The notes under the pieces: model-generated
Told to the model about the DNA's origin: nothing
The model's database searches: none
The model's input: the letters and a program-made list of their open reading frames with translations, nothing else
NCBI GenBank assembly: GCA_964503125.1
Contig: CAZCZE010000026.1
Span: forward strand, 111,104 to 175,103
Length of the DNA stretch: 64,000 bases
Source: FEN-1219 sp964503125
Lineage (GTDB): Bacteria > Pseudomonadota > Gammaproteobacteria > Steroidobacterales > Rariloculaceae
Reading direction: 5' to 3'
Part shown: one piece after another, positions 8,557-16,947 of the stretch
How positions within the stretch are numbered: position 1 is the stretch's first letter
How the letters are laid out: the number at the start of each line of letters is the position of its first letter
Program-made: the position numbers and the translations under genes

Positions 8557-8595
8557 AAAAAAAAGCGGCGCCGCGGTCGGCGACCGCGGCGCCGC
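8557..8595 (-). terminator. Rho-independent terminator of the DUF6152/secreted protein pair
   Basis: Read on the minus strand, a perfect 14-bp GC stem (8565-8578 with 8582-8595, 3-nt loop) is followed directly by eight T residues (8557-8564). It lies 15 nt after the stop codon of the minus-strand DUF6152 gene at 8611. Confidence 0.92.
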
Positions 8596-8610
8596 TTCGT
8601 CTAAACGACC

Positions 8611-9021
8611 CTACTCTGCGGTCGGGGCAGCCGCGCCGCCCTGGCCCATGAACAGCGACGAGCCGTCGGGCAGCGTGATGTCGCGGCCGCTCGCGCGGAA
8701 CGACCGGTCCTTGGCCTGGAAGCCTTCGACGTGGACCTTGGTGCCGGCCGGCACCGAGTTGCGATCCCAGCCATGGCGAATCAGCGCGTTCGGCGCGCCG
8801 CCCTCGACGGCCCACTGCTGCTTCTCGCCGGACGCGGTCGTCACTTCGATGTGCAGCCACGAATGCGGGTTGCTGAACTGCATCCTGGTGACCACGCCAT
8901 CGAGCTTGATCGGCCGATTGATGTCGAACTCCGCCGCGAACGAATGGTGCGCGACGACGGGTGCGGCCACGGCGGCCAGCAGACCGCCACTCAATACGCC
9001 AAACCAACCACTGACTCGCAT
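8611..9021 (-). CDS. DUF6152 family exported protein, copy A
   Basis: A 136-residue protein whose signal peptide ends at PVVAHHSFAAEFD. The H-H-S-[FW]-A motif directly after the cleavage site is the hallmark of this family. A small beta-rich domain follows with VVTRMQFSNPHSWLHIEV and EGGAPNALIRHGWDRNSV. It is the second gene of a two-gene transcript after the secreted protein at 9078-9881, and ends in a strong terminator. There are three members in this window (also 12377 and 16414). Function is unknown. The two histidines at the mature N-terminus could bind metal, which is speculation. Confidence 0.82.
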   Translation of the reverse strand: MRVSGWFGVLSGGLLAAVAAPVVAHHSFAAEFDINRPIKLDGVVTRMQFSNPHSWLHIEVTTASGEKQQWAVEGGAPNALIRHGWDRNSVPAGTKVHVEGFQAKDRSFRASGRDITLPDGSSLFMGQGGAAAPTAE

Positions 9022-9077
9022 GACGCTTCTCCTAGTTCCTTGAACGACGCTTCGAGTGCAACTCGTCGCCCCTGCGC

Positions 9078-9881
9078 CTACGGCAGGGGCTCCTTGAGGA
9101 ATTCGTTGTAGAGCAGGTGCTCGGAGAACTCGACGCATTTGAACTCGAGCAGCTCGGCATTGGGCTCCGTGTTCCGATACAAATGCATCGCGATCGTCCA
9201 CGGCGCCGTGAACGTCTCCGGGTCCTCGATCGTGGCCTCGTACTGAATGCGGTTGGGGTCGAGCAGCGTGTAGCGCTCGGTGACTTTGAGCTGGCTGCTG
9301 TGGTAGTTGCCGGCGCGGTCGAACCAGGTGCGGTCGTCGTTGGCGATGACCTCGACGACGAGCGTGTTGCCCTCCCAGCGGCCGTTCGACCAGCCCATCC
9401 AGAGATCGACGGGCACGTCGTCGATCGTCCGGAGATCCTTCATGTGGACGGCGCGGTTCGCGTTGGCGAACGAATAGACGAACAGGATGTCGTCGTCGCC
9501 CTGCACGATCTGAAACGGATGCGGCAAGTAGGTGGCGCGCGGGATGCCGGGCAAATAGCACGCGGCCTCGGGGTCGGTTTTCGGCCACCCGGCGCGGTTC
9601 TCCTCGCGTCTCGCGAGTGCATCCGCGCGATACGGGATCTTGCCTTCCTTGACGACGCTTTGGCCTGCGGGGATCGTGCCGATGGCGCCGAGGCGCCAGA
9701 AGTCCTTGAGCTGGGAAGCTGCGTGACCCTCGAGGTTCCAGTGGGCGGAGTTCATGGCCTGCCAAATGCCGTTGAGGTTCGGATGACCGCCGATACGCGG
9801 GCGCGCCGTCTGCGCGTCCGTTGCCAGGGGAACCGCGGCGGCCAACACCAGCGCCGCAACCCACCAGATCATGGACCGCAT
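9078..9881 (-). CDS. Secreted protein of unknown function, paralogue family member 1
   Basis: A 267-residue protein with a signal peptide ending near ATDAQ. It belongs to a family with four members in this block (others at 11305, 15254, 16948). Shared signatures in order: HPNLNGIW near the N-terminus, a cysteine in YLPGIP, RWEGNTLVVEVIANDDRTWF, KVTERYTLLDP, TIEDPETFTAPW, and a late cysteine (FKCVEF). The two conserved cysteines could form a disulfide. No catalytic motif is recognised. It is followed by the DUF6152 gene 56 nt downstream. A TATGAT box at 9923-9928 (minus strand) lies about 40 nt upstream and is a likely promoter. Confidence 0.75.
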   Translation of the reverse strand: MRSMIWWVAALVLAAAVPLATDAQTARPRIGGHPNLNGIWQAMNSAHWNLEGHAASQLKDFWRLGAIGTIPAGQSVVKEGKIPYRADALARREENRAGWPKTDPEAACYLPGIPRATYLPHPFQIVQGDDDILFVYSFANANRAVHMKDLRTIDDVPVDLWMGWSNGRWEGNTLVVEVIANDDRTWFDRAGNYHSSQLKVTERYTLLDPNRIQYEATIEDPETFTAPWTIAMHLYRNTEPNAELLEFKCVEFSEHLLYNEFLKEPLP

Positions 9882-9991
9882 CTTGCCCCCTGAGCCGTCT
9901 ACATTCTTGGGAAACCGCGAGAATCATAGCGGACTCGCTGAGGCCATGCAGCGCCGAAATCCAAATTTCTCTCGGCAACGGGGCCCGCAAG

Positions 9992-10021
9992 TTGGGGGGC
10001 GTCCCGCTGTCGCCCTATACT
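9992..10021 (+). promoter_or_regulatory. Candidate promoter of the PQQ dehydrogenase gene
   Basis: TTGGGG (9992-9997), an 18-nt spacer and TATACT (10016-10021), 26 nt before the ATG at 10048. It shares the 166-nt divergent region with the promoter of the minus-strand secreted gene. Confidence 0.45.
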
Positions 10022-10047
10022 GCGGCATCCGCCTTTGGGGGTACTCC

Positions 10048-11289
10048 ATGGTCATCGCTCGCTTCTCGTCCCCGGCCGTCGGCCGTTGCGTGGCCGGCCT
10101 GCTGCTCGCTACGCTCGCCGCGCCCGTCGCCTTCGCGCAGCGCGAAGTGCCGTTCCGGATGGGCATTCCCGTCGCGCCCGGCGGTCTCGCCGACAAGCCG
10201 CTTGGGCTGGGGCCGTTCGACTACGCGACGGGCGAAGGCCAGAACATTCGCGTCACCGTGCTCACGAAGGCGCTGTCGTATCCGTTCACGCTGACGTTCC
10301 TGCCCGACGGCACGCTGCTGATCACGCAGCGCGACGGCAAGCTGCGCGTCATGCGCGACGGCGTGCTCGACCCGAATCCCGTCGCCGGCGGCCCGCCGTC
10401 GTTCTCGACGGGCACCTCGGGACTACCCGGCGCCGTGCACGGCTACATGGACATCGCCCTGCACCCGCAGTTCGCGCAGAACCAAACGCTGTTCCTGAGC
10501 TACACGAAGCCGCTCGGCGAGAACCGCACGACGTTCGCCGTCACGCGCGCGAAGTGGACCGGCAGCGCGCTCAGCGAGCTCAAGGACATCTTCGTCGCCG
10601 AGCCCGGCGACGGCGGCCCGACGCCGATCGCGTTCGGCCGCGACGGCATGCTCTACATCGCGACGAGCGGCGGCAACGCCCAGACGCCGAGCAACCTCGG
10701 CGGCAAGGTGTTGCGCGTCCGCGAGGACGGCAGTGCGCCGAGCGACAACCCGTTCGTCGGCCAGGCAGGCTATCGGCCCGAGATCTACACGCTCGGCCAC
10801 CGCAACTCGCTCGGGCTCGCCTTGCACCCGGTCACGGGCGAGCTCTGGCAGAGCGAGAACGGCCCGAACGGCGGCGACGAGCTCAACATCATCCGCGCGG
10901 GTAAAAACTACGGCTGGCCGCTCGTGAGCCTCGGACGCACTTATCCCGGCCCGTGGCAAGCGAAGGCGCCGACGCACGAAGGGTTCGAGCCGCCGGCGGT
11001 CTATTGGACGCCGGCCATCGCCGTGTCGGGATTTACCTTCTACACGGGCGACGAGCTGCCGCTCTGGAAGGGCGACCTGTTCATCGGCGGCTTGCGCGTG
11101 GGCGAGATCCCGGGCACGGGCAAGCTCGATCGCATTCTCTTCAACCCGCAGATGGAAGAGCTGCGCCGCGAGGCGCTGCTCGTCGACCTGCGCCAGCGCG
11201 TTCGCGACGTGCAGCAAGGGCCCGACGGTCTGCTCTACGTGATCACCGACGAGGACGAAGGGGCGGTCCTGCGCATCGAGCCGCGTTGA
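10048..11289 (+). CDS. PQQ-dependent sugar dehydrogenase-like beta-propeller
   Basis: A 413-residue exported protein (ATG 10048; signal peptide ending APVAFAQ) of the soluble aldose-sugar dehydrogenase (Asd/YliI, GSDH) family. Propeller signatures are GTLLITQRDGKLRVM, the H-P-Q-F stretch, YTLGHRNSLGLALHP with the R-N pair that contacts PQQ in relatives, GGDELNIIRAGKNYGWP, and a terminal D-G-L-L-Y repeat. The region that usually reads H-x-G-G-R-L (catalytic histidine) here reads GDGGPTPIAF, and the usual E-H-G-P is E-N-G-P. Activity as a dehydrogenase is therefore uncertain. It is the first gene of a plus-strand operon continuing to 16261. Confidence 0.8.
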   Translation: MVIARFSSPAVGRCVAGLLLATLAAPVAFAQREVPFRMGIPVAPGGLADKPLGLGPFDYATGEGQNIRVTVLTKALSYPFTLTFLPDGTLLITQRDGKLRVMRDGVLDPNPVAGGPPSFSTGTSGLPGAVHGYMDIALHPQFAQNQTLFLSYTKPLGENRTTFAVTRAKWTGSALSELKDIFVAEPGDGGPTPIAFGRDGMLYIATSGGNAQTPSNLGGKVLRVREDGSAPSDNPFVGQAGYRPEIYTLGHRNSLGLALHPVTGELWQSENGPNGGDELNIIRAGKNYGWPLVSLGRTYPGPWQAKAPTHEGFEPPAVYWTPAIAVSGFTFYTGDELPLWKGDLFIGGLRVGEIPGTGKLDRILFNPQMEELRREALLVDLRQRVRDVQQGPDGLLYVITDEDEGAVLRIEPR

Positions 11290-11304
11290 CCGGCAGGTGG
11301 GACG

Positions 11305-12354
11305 ATGATGAAACGCGCGCATTCGCCACTCTTTGCTCGCACGGTGCTCGGCGCCGCAGTCATCGCCGCGCTCGGCGTCACGGCGCCGTCGCTCGATGCT
11401 CAACAAGCCGCGAGCGGCGGCTACACGGTGCCGCGCACGCCTTGGGGCGACCCCGACTTGCAGGGCAAGTGGCCGGGCACGGAGATGGTCGGCGTGCCGA
11501 TGCAGCGCGACGAGCGTCTCGGCACGCGCAACGTGCTCAACGACGAGGAGTTCGCCGAGCGCGTCCAACGCGCCGCGCGTCAACAGGAGCAGGACAACGC
11601 CGACTTCGAGCTCGAGAACGCCGAGAGCACGCCGGGCGGCGCCGTCGGCGGAGCCGTGTCGCCGCCGCCGCACTGGCTCGAGCGGGGCCAGCCGCAGCGC
11701 CAGGCGTCGCTCATCGTCGATCCGCCGAGCGGCCGCCTGCCGGCGTTCACGCCGCAGGCGCAGGAGCGCCAGGCGGCGTTGCGCGCTTACCGGCAAACGC
11801 GGGGCCCCGCAGATTCGTACACGGACCGCAGCAACTACGACCGCTGCATCACGCGCGGCCTCTCGGGCTCGGTCCTTCCCGTGATCTACAACAACGGCAC
11901 GCAGCTCATCCAGTCGCCGGGTTACGTGGCCATCGTCAACGAAATGATCCACGAGACGCGCGTCGTGCCGCTCGACGGCCGTGCGCACGTCGGCTCGAAC
12001 ATCAAGATGTGGCTCGGCGATTCGCGCGGCCGCTTCGAAGGCGACACGCTCGTCGTCGAAACGACGAACTTCACGGACCGCACGGCCATCGGTGTCAACG
12101 GCGGAGGCCAACGGCACAGCGAAGCCTTGAAGGTCACGGAGCGCTTCACGCGCATGGCCGACGACGTCATCGACTACCGGATGACGATCGAGGATCCCGA
12201 GACCTACACGGCGCCGTGGACGATGCAGTTTCCGCTCAAGCGCGACGACGGCTACGGCATGTTCGAGTACGCGTGCCACGAGGGCAACCTCGCGATGTTC
12301 AACATCTTGAGCGGCGCGCGCGCCGACGACCGGGCCGCGGCCGGCAGCCGCTGA
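11305..12354 (+). CDS. Secreted protein of unknown function, paralogue family member 2
   Basis: A 349-residue protein with a signal peptide ending near SLDAQQ. It carries the same ordered signatures as the 9078 protein: GDPDLQGKW, RCITRGLSG with its cysteine, RFEGDTLVVETTNFTDRT, KVTERFTRMADD, TIEDPETYTAPWT, and the C-terminal cysteine in EYACHEG. An extra charged, glutamine-rich segment (about residues 80-130) separates the first two blocks. It lies 15 nt after the PQQ dehydrogenase gene and 22 nt before DUF6152 copy B, so secreted protein and DUF6152 are again paired. No function is recognised. Confidence 0.75.
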   Translation: MMKRAHSPLFARTVLGAAVIAALGVTAPSLDAQQAASGGYTVPRTPWGDPDLQGKWPGTEMVGVPMQRDERLGTRNVLNDEEFAERVQRAARQQEQDNADFELENAESTPGGAVGGAVSPPPHWLERGQPQRQASLIVDPPSGRLPAFTPQAQERQAALRAYRQTRGPADSYTDRSNYDRCITRGLSGSVLPVIYNNGTQLIQSPGYVAIVNEMIHETRVVPLDGRAHVGSNIKMWLGDSRGRFEGDTLVVETTNFTDRTAIGVNGGGQRHSEALKVTERFTRMADDVIDYRMTIEDPETYTAPWTMQFPLKRDDGYGMFEYACHEGNLAMFNILSGARADDRAAAGSR

Positions 12355-12376
12355 GATCGGCGCGGGGGGCCGACGC

Positions 12377-12751
12377 GTGCGATCGCTAGCACTGCTCGCA
12401 TTCGCCGCAACGTCATTGGCCGCACCCGCGCTCGCGCATCACTCGTGGGCGCGCTACGACGGCGAACGCATCATCGAGCTCGCGGGCACGATCACGTCGA
12501 TCGAATGGGCTAGCCCGCACGTCGTCATCCATTTCACGGTTGCGGCCGACAACGGCGAGCCCGCGCCGTGGACAATGGAGATGGATCCGCCGACGCTGTT
12601 GAACCGCTACGGCCTGCGGCACGACACGCTCGCGGCCGGCATGCGCGTCAAGCTCACGGGCGTGCCCGCGCGCTCCGGCGCGCCGATGATGCGCACCGTG
12701 ACCATCGAGGTCGAGAACGGCACCGTCTACCGCGTGTCGAGCCGCGTCTAG
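12377..12751 (+). CDS. DUF6152 family exported protein, copy B
   Basis: A 124-residue protein from GTG 12377. The signal peptide ends APALAHHSWARYD, giving the family's HHS[FW]A motif at the mature N-terminus. The domain includes TITSIEWASPHVVIHFTV and MDPPTLLNRYGLRHDTL, parallel to SNPHSWLHIEV and GGAPNALIRHGWDRNSV in copy A. It is the shortest of the three copies. It is in an operon between secreted protein 2 and the ABC permease. Confidence 0.8.
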   Translation: MRSLALLAFAATSLAAPALAHHSWARYDGERIIELAGTITSIEWASPHVVIHFTVAADNGEPAPWTMEMDPPTLLNRYGLRHDTLAAGMRVKLTGVPARSGAPMMRTVTIEVENGTVYRVSSRV

Positions 12752-12776
12752 CCCCAATCTCCCAAGGAGCGCCGCG

Positions 12777-15257
12777 ATGAGCACGAATCTACTCTCGATC
12801 GCGTCGGAGCTCCGCCGCACGGTTCGCCGCTTGCTGCGCCATCCGGCTTTCACGGCCGCGGCCGTGTTGACGCTCGCGCTCGGGATCGGCGCCACGACGG
12901 CGATCTTCGGCGTCGTGTACGGCGTGCTGTTGAAGCCGCTGCCCTATCCGGACGCGGATCGCCTCGTGACCGTTCGGCATGCGGTGCCCGGCCTCGAGGC
13001 GGGCTTGTTCGGCACCGCGGCCAGCCTGTTGGCGACGTACCGCCAAGAGAGCGGCGTCTTCGAGCAGCTCGGTTCGTGGGACCCGATCGGCAGGCTGGCG
13101 TTGACCGGATTCGGCGACCCGGAGCAGGTCAGCGGCGTGGCGGTTGGCGGGGGCGCGCTGCAAGCGCTCGGCGTGCAGCCCGTGCTCGGCCGTTGGTTTA
13201 CAGCCGAGGAGCACGTGTCCGGAGCCGCGGGCGGCGATGCGGTGATCTTGTCGCATGGATTGTGGCAGCGCCATTTCGGTGGCGATCCGTCCGTGCTCGG
13301 CCGCGCGCTGTCGCTGAACTCGGAACCGGTGCAGGTCGTGGGCGTCATGCCGGCGGGCTTCCGCTTCCTGAGCTTGACGCCGGACGTCATCCGAGCGTCG
13401 CGGTGGGACTCGAGCCGGCCGCTGACGTTGGGCCATATGAACTCGCCCGGTGTCGCACGGCTCAAGCCCGGCGTCACGCTCACGCAGGCGAACGCCGACC
13501 TCGCGCGGCTGTTGCCGATCTGGCTCGACGCGTGGCCCGAGCCGAGCCCCGGCTTTCGCGAGGAAGTGATCGGATGGCGGATCGCGCCCGCGGTCAGATC
13601 CTTGCAGGAAGAAGTCGCCGGCGGCGTCGCGGGCATGTTGTGGGTGCTCATGGGCACGGTGGGCGCCGTGCTGCTCGTCGCGTGCGCGAACATCGCGAAC
13701 CTGCTGCTTGCGAGAGCCGACGCGCGCCGGCACGAGCTCGCGATTCGCGCCGCGCTCGGCGCCGGCCGCGGGCGGATCGCGGCCGAGCTCATGCGCGAGA
13801 GCTTCGTGCTCGGCGCGATCGGAGGCGTGGCGGGTCTCGCGCTCGCGTATGCCGGGCTACAGCTCCTCGCCGCGTTCGCTCCGCCGAATCTGCCGCGCGT
13901 CGAAGACATCGGCGTGAGCCCGGCCGTGCTCGTGTTTGCCGTCGTTGCCTCGCTCGCGTCGAGCCTGCTGTTCGGCGCAATCCCCGCGGTGAAGCACGCG
14001 CTGCGCAGCGACTCGCTGCTCGGCGTGGCCACGCGCGGCGCGAGCGCGAGCCGCGAGCGCAACCGCACGCGCGGCGCGCTCATCGTCGTGCAGGTCGCGT
14101 TCGCGCTCGTGCTGCTCGTCGGCGCGGGGCTCATGATTCGCACATTCTTGGCGTTGACCGCCGTCGATCCCGGCTTCAAGGATCCCGAACGCGTGCAGAT
14201 CGCGGGTATCTGGGTTCCGCCGGCGCTGATCCCGAACGGGGAGCGCTTCGCGCGCCTGTACCGCGAAGTCGGCGAGCGAATTGCCGCCCTGCCGGGCGTC
14301 GAGGCGGCAGGCTTCGGCGGCGGGGTGCCGGGCGGCGGCGGCACAGGCCCTTCGTTCCCAGGGGTCCCGCTCTTCGTCGAGGACCGGCCGGAAGCCGGCG
14401 GCTCGTTGCTGGTCAGCGCGGGCGGCGTCTCGCCGGGCTGGTTCGCAGCGCTGGGCACGCGCTTCGTCGCGGGCCGCGACCTCGCGTGGGCCGACGTCGA
14501 TGCAGGCCGCAGTGTCACACTCGTCTCCGAGAATCTCGCGCGCGAGATCTGGGGCGAGCCGCAAGCGGCGCTCGGCAAGCGAATCCGCTGGAACGCTTCC
14601 AGCCCCTGGCGAGAGATCGTCGGCGTCACGCAAGACGTGTACTCGTCGCTGTACCGGCCGGCGTCGCGCAGCGTGTACCAGCCCATCGAACCGCCGGTGG
14701 GTAACGACACCCTGCGCACGACGACCTATGTGGTTCGCAGCGAGCGCGCGGGGACCGAGAGCTTCGCGAACGAAATCCGCCGAGCCGTCTGGGCCAGTAA
14801 CCCCGACTTGACCGTCTACGAAATGCGCACGCTGCAGCAGCGCTACTCCGATTCGCTCGCGCGGACGTCGTTCATGCTCGTGCTGCTCGCGATCGCGGGC
14901 GTGATGGCGCTGTTCTTGAGCGTCGTCGGAATCTACGGCGTGATCAGCTACATCGTCTCGCAGCGCACGCGCGAGATCGGCATTCGCCTCGCGCTCGGCG
15001 CGCAGGCCGCGTCCGTGAAGCGCATGTTCGTGCGACAGGGCCTCGCGGTTGCGCTGATCGGCGTCGCCATCGGTCTCGGCGCTGCGGTCGCCTTGAGCCG
15101 TTGGTTGGCGTCATTTCTGTTCGACGTGCGGCCGCTCGACGTCCCGACCTATGCCGGCGTGCTCGGTGTGTTGCTGGTTGCAGTAACGCTTGCGGCATAC
15201 CTGCCGGCCCGACGGGCCGCGCAGCTCGATCCCGTGGAAACGTTGCGGGCCGAATGA
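12777..15257 (+). CDS. MacB/FtsX-type ABC permease without ATPase (ADOP-like)
   Basis: An 826-residue permease with a good AAGGAG site before ATG 12777. It has two MacB-PCD/FtsX units: a helix near 27-50 (AAVLTLALGIGATTAIFGVV), a large periplasmic domain, three helices near 285-400 with ANIANLLLARADARRHELAI, then a second periplasmic domain and a final set with YIVSQRTREIGIRLALGAQA. The N-terminal RHPAFTAAAVLTLALGIG is typical of the acidobacterial duplicated orphan permease (ADOP) type. No ATP-binding subunit is encoded nearby, so either a distant ATPase is used or the protein is a mechanotransmission-type partner of the adjacent secreted proteins. The stop overlaps the next start (ATGA). 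Confidence 0.88.
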   Translation: MSTNLLSIASELRRTVRRLLRHPAFTAAAVLTLALGIGATTAIFGVVYGVLLKPLPYPDADRLVTVRHAVPGLEAGLFGTAASLLATYRQESGVFEQLGSWDPIGRLALTGFGDPEQVSGVAVGGGALQALGVQPVLGRWFTAEEHVSGAAGGDAVILSHGLWQRHFGGDPSVLGRALSLNSEPVQVVGVMPAGFRFLSLTPDVIRASRWDSSRPLTLGHMNSPGVARLKPGVTLTQANADLARLLPIWLDAWPEPSPGFREEVIGWRIAPAVRSLQEEVAGGVAGMLWVLMGTVGAVLLVACANIANLLLARADARRHELAIRAALGAGRGRIAAELMRESFVLGAIGGVAGLALAYAGLQLLAAFAPPNLPRVEDIGVSPAVLVFAVVASLASSLLFGAIPAVKHALRSDSLLGVATRGASASRERNRTRGALIVVQVAFALVLLVGAGLMIRTFLALTAVDPGFKDPERVQIAGIWVPPALIPNGERFARLYREVGERIAALPGVEAAGFGGGVPGGGGTGPSFPGVPLFVEDRPEAGGSLLVSAGGVSPGWFAALGTRFVAGRDLAWADVDAGRSVTLVSENLAREIWGEPQAALGKRIRWNASSPWREIVGVTQDVYSSLYRPASRSVYQPIEPPVGNDTLRTTTYVVRSERAGTESFANEIRRAVWASNPDLTVYEMRTLQQRYSDSLARTSFMLVLLAIAGVMALFLSVVGIYGVISYIVSQRTREIGIRLALGAQAASVKRMFVRQGLAVALIGVAIGLGAAVALSRWLASFLFDVRPLDVPTYAGVLGVLLVAVTLAAYLPARRAAQLDPVETLRAE

Positions 15258-16261
15258 GAGTGCAATCGCACCTGGGAATCACGCTCCTGCTCATGGGAGC
15301 GACGACTGCGCTCGCGCAGGCGCCGCCGCCCGCTGGCTTTCCGGGCACGCCGCCGCCGAGCCCGCCCGCGGTCATCCGCGAGTTCAGCGTGCTACCGACG
15401 CTCATCGAGCGCGGCGCGACCGCAACGCTGCGCTGGGAAGCCATCAACGCCTATTCGTTATCGATCACGCCCGCGATCGGGCCGGTCGCGACGCGCGGCT
15501 CGCAACGCGTGACGCCCACGAGCACGACGACCTACACGCTCGAAGCGACCGGCGCCGGCGGCGTCACGCGGCGCGCGCTCACGGTCGTCGTCGCGGACGT
15601 CGAGGCGCCGGCGCCGCCTGCGCCGAGCGCATGGGCCGAGCCGCGCCCGCCGCTGGCGATCCCGCGGCTCGCCGACGGCAAGCCGGACCTCTCGGGGCTC
15701 TTCATCGCCGAACGTGACCTGCGCCTGCAAGGCAGTGTGACGCTCAAGCCCGGGGCCGAATCGTTCCGCCTGCCCACGCAGGAAGGCGACCTCGGCACGG
15801 GCGTCACCTGCCTACCGCCCGGCGTGCCACAAGCGACGATGCTGCCGTTCCCGCTCGAGATCGTGCACAAGTCGGACGTCGTCGTGTTCCTCTACGAGGC
15901 GTATCACCAGTTCCGCATCGTGCCCGTCGGCGGCGAGCACGCCGACTACCTGGCGCCCGCGTACATGGGCCACTCCGTGGCGAGCTGGGACGGCGACACG
16001 CTCGTCGTCGACGTGCGCGGCTTCAACGACAAGACCGTGATCGCCGGACACCGGCACACCGAGGCGTTGCACGTCACTGAACGCTATCGACGCCTCTCGG
16101 GCCAGACAATCGCTTACGAAGCCTTTGTCGAGGACCCGAACGTGTTCGCAACGCCGCTGCGCTACGTGGGCACGCTGACGCTGCATCCCGAGTGGGAGAT
16201 CGGCGAGTACGTCTGCACCGAAAACGACCAGGACTACGACGCCCTCTTCGAGATCAACTAG
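15254..16261 (+). CDS. Secreted protein of unknown function, paralogue family member 3, with Ig-like N-domain
   Basis: A 335-residue protein from ATG 15254, overlapping the permease stop by 4 nt. After a signal peptide (ending TTALAQ) comes a proline-rich linker, then an Ig-like beta-sandwich of about 85 residues (IREFSVLPTLIERGATATLR through TSTTTYTLEATGAGG). Then come the family blocks GKPDLSGLF, TCLPPGVPQATMLPFPLEI, WDGDTLVVDVRGFNDKT, HVTERYRRLSG, VEDPNVFATPLRY and the last cysteine in YVCTEND. Members 1 and 2 lack the Ig-like domain. The stop codon's last base is the first base of the long hairpin element at 16261-16387. Confidence 0.75.
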   Translation: MRVQSHLGITLLLMGATTALAQAPPPAGFPGTPPPSPPAVIREFSVLPTLIERGATATLRWEAINAYSLSITPAIGPVATRGSQRVTPTSTTTYTLEATGAGGVTRRALTVVVADVEAPAPPAPSAWAEPRPPLAIPRLADGKPDLSGLFIAERDLRLQGSVTLKPGAESFRLPTQEGDLGTGVTCLPPGVPQATMLPFPLEIVHKSDVVVFLYEAYHQFRIVPVGGEHADYLAPAYMGHSVASWDGDTLVVDVRGFNDKTVIAGHRHTEALHVTERYRRLSGQTIAYEAFVEDPNVFATPLRYVGTLTLHPEWEIGEYVCTENDQDYDALFEIN

Positions 16262-16387
16262 GACTTCTCCCCGCGTGCGAACGCCCCCTCCCGAGACCGT
16301 CGGCGCACAGGGATGTGCGCCGCCGAGCCGCAGGGATGCTCTTCCGGCGTGTCTCGGGAGGGGGCGTTCGCGCGCGGGGAGAAGTCC
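16261..16387. repeat. Palindromic intergenic element, copy 1
   Basis: A 127-bp hairpin. The left arm 16261-16297 pairs with the right arm 16351-16387 at 36 of 37 positions, the exception being a T-G pair. The 53-nt centre (16298-16350) holds its own hairpin (8-bp stem cggcgcac/gtgcgccg). The inner 13 nt of each arm and the centre match copy 2 at 61174-61286 (48 of 53 centre bases identical); the outer 24 nt of each arm do not. It fills the gap between convergent genes and starts inside the stop codon of the plus-strand gene. It could act as a bidirectional terminator. Confidence 0.85.
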
Positions 16388-16413
16388 GGGTTAGCGCGCA
16401 GAGAGAAGTCGGG

Positions 16414-16923
16414 CTAACCGGCGGGTTTGGCGGGCGCGGGCCCGGTCGGCGCGGGCAGGACGCCCTCACCGTGCGACGTCGAGCCCGGCACCGAATCGCA
16501 ATGCTTGCCGGGCGCGGGCGGCGTGTCGGGCGGGCACTTGACGAGCCCCGATTGGCCGCGCCCGCCGCCGGGAAACCCGTTGCGCAGCGGGTGCAGCCCG
16601 ACGCTCATGATCGTGCCGCGCGGAAAACCGTTGACGCTGATGCCCTGGCGCGCAGACCTGCCGGCGCCGTCCATCTCGACGGCCCAGACGATGGGCTCGC
16701 CCTGGTCGTCTTTGAGCACCTGATCGCGCGCTTCGTTGAGCGGCGCGAAGAAGATCTGCAAGTGATTCGGGTTGGGATCGACGCGCGTCACGATGCCCGT
16801 CATCACGTGGGTCTTGCGGATGTCGTACATCGCGAACGAGTGGTGCGCCTCGGCAGCCGCGGCCGCGAGCAACGACGCGACCGCCACACCGCACGCGCCG
16901 CGCCTGACCCTGCCCTTCTTCAT
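16414..16923 (-). CDS. DUF6152 family exported protein, copy C
   Basis: A 169-residue protein with a signal peptide ending AAAEAHHSFAMYD, giving the family motif HHSFA. The core contains IVTRVDPNPNHLQIFFAPL and GISVNGFPRGTIMSVG, followed by a proline/glycine-rich C-terminal tail (about residues 115-169, with CPPDTPPAPGKHCD) not present in copies A and B. It is read after the 16948-18285 gene with 24 nt between them, so the pairing of a large secreted protein with DUF6152 occurs a third time. Confidence 0.8.
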   Translation of the reverse strand: MKKGRVRRGACGVAVASLLAAAAAEAHHSFAMYDIRKTHVMTGIVTRVDPNPNHLQIFFAPLNEARDQVLKDDQGEPIVWAVEMDGAGRSARQGISVNGFPRGTIMSVGLHPLRNGFPGGGRGQSGLVKCPPDTPPAPGKHCDSVPGSTSHGEGVLPAPTGPAPAKPAG

Positions 16924-16947
16924 GCCACTACCCTCGCGCGCTAAGTC

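Noticed and set aside
10423..12279. A 618-codon minus-strand open frame
   Set aside because: Antisense to the PQQ dehydrogenase and secreted protein 2; low-complexity, valine/arginine-rich and without a start signal.
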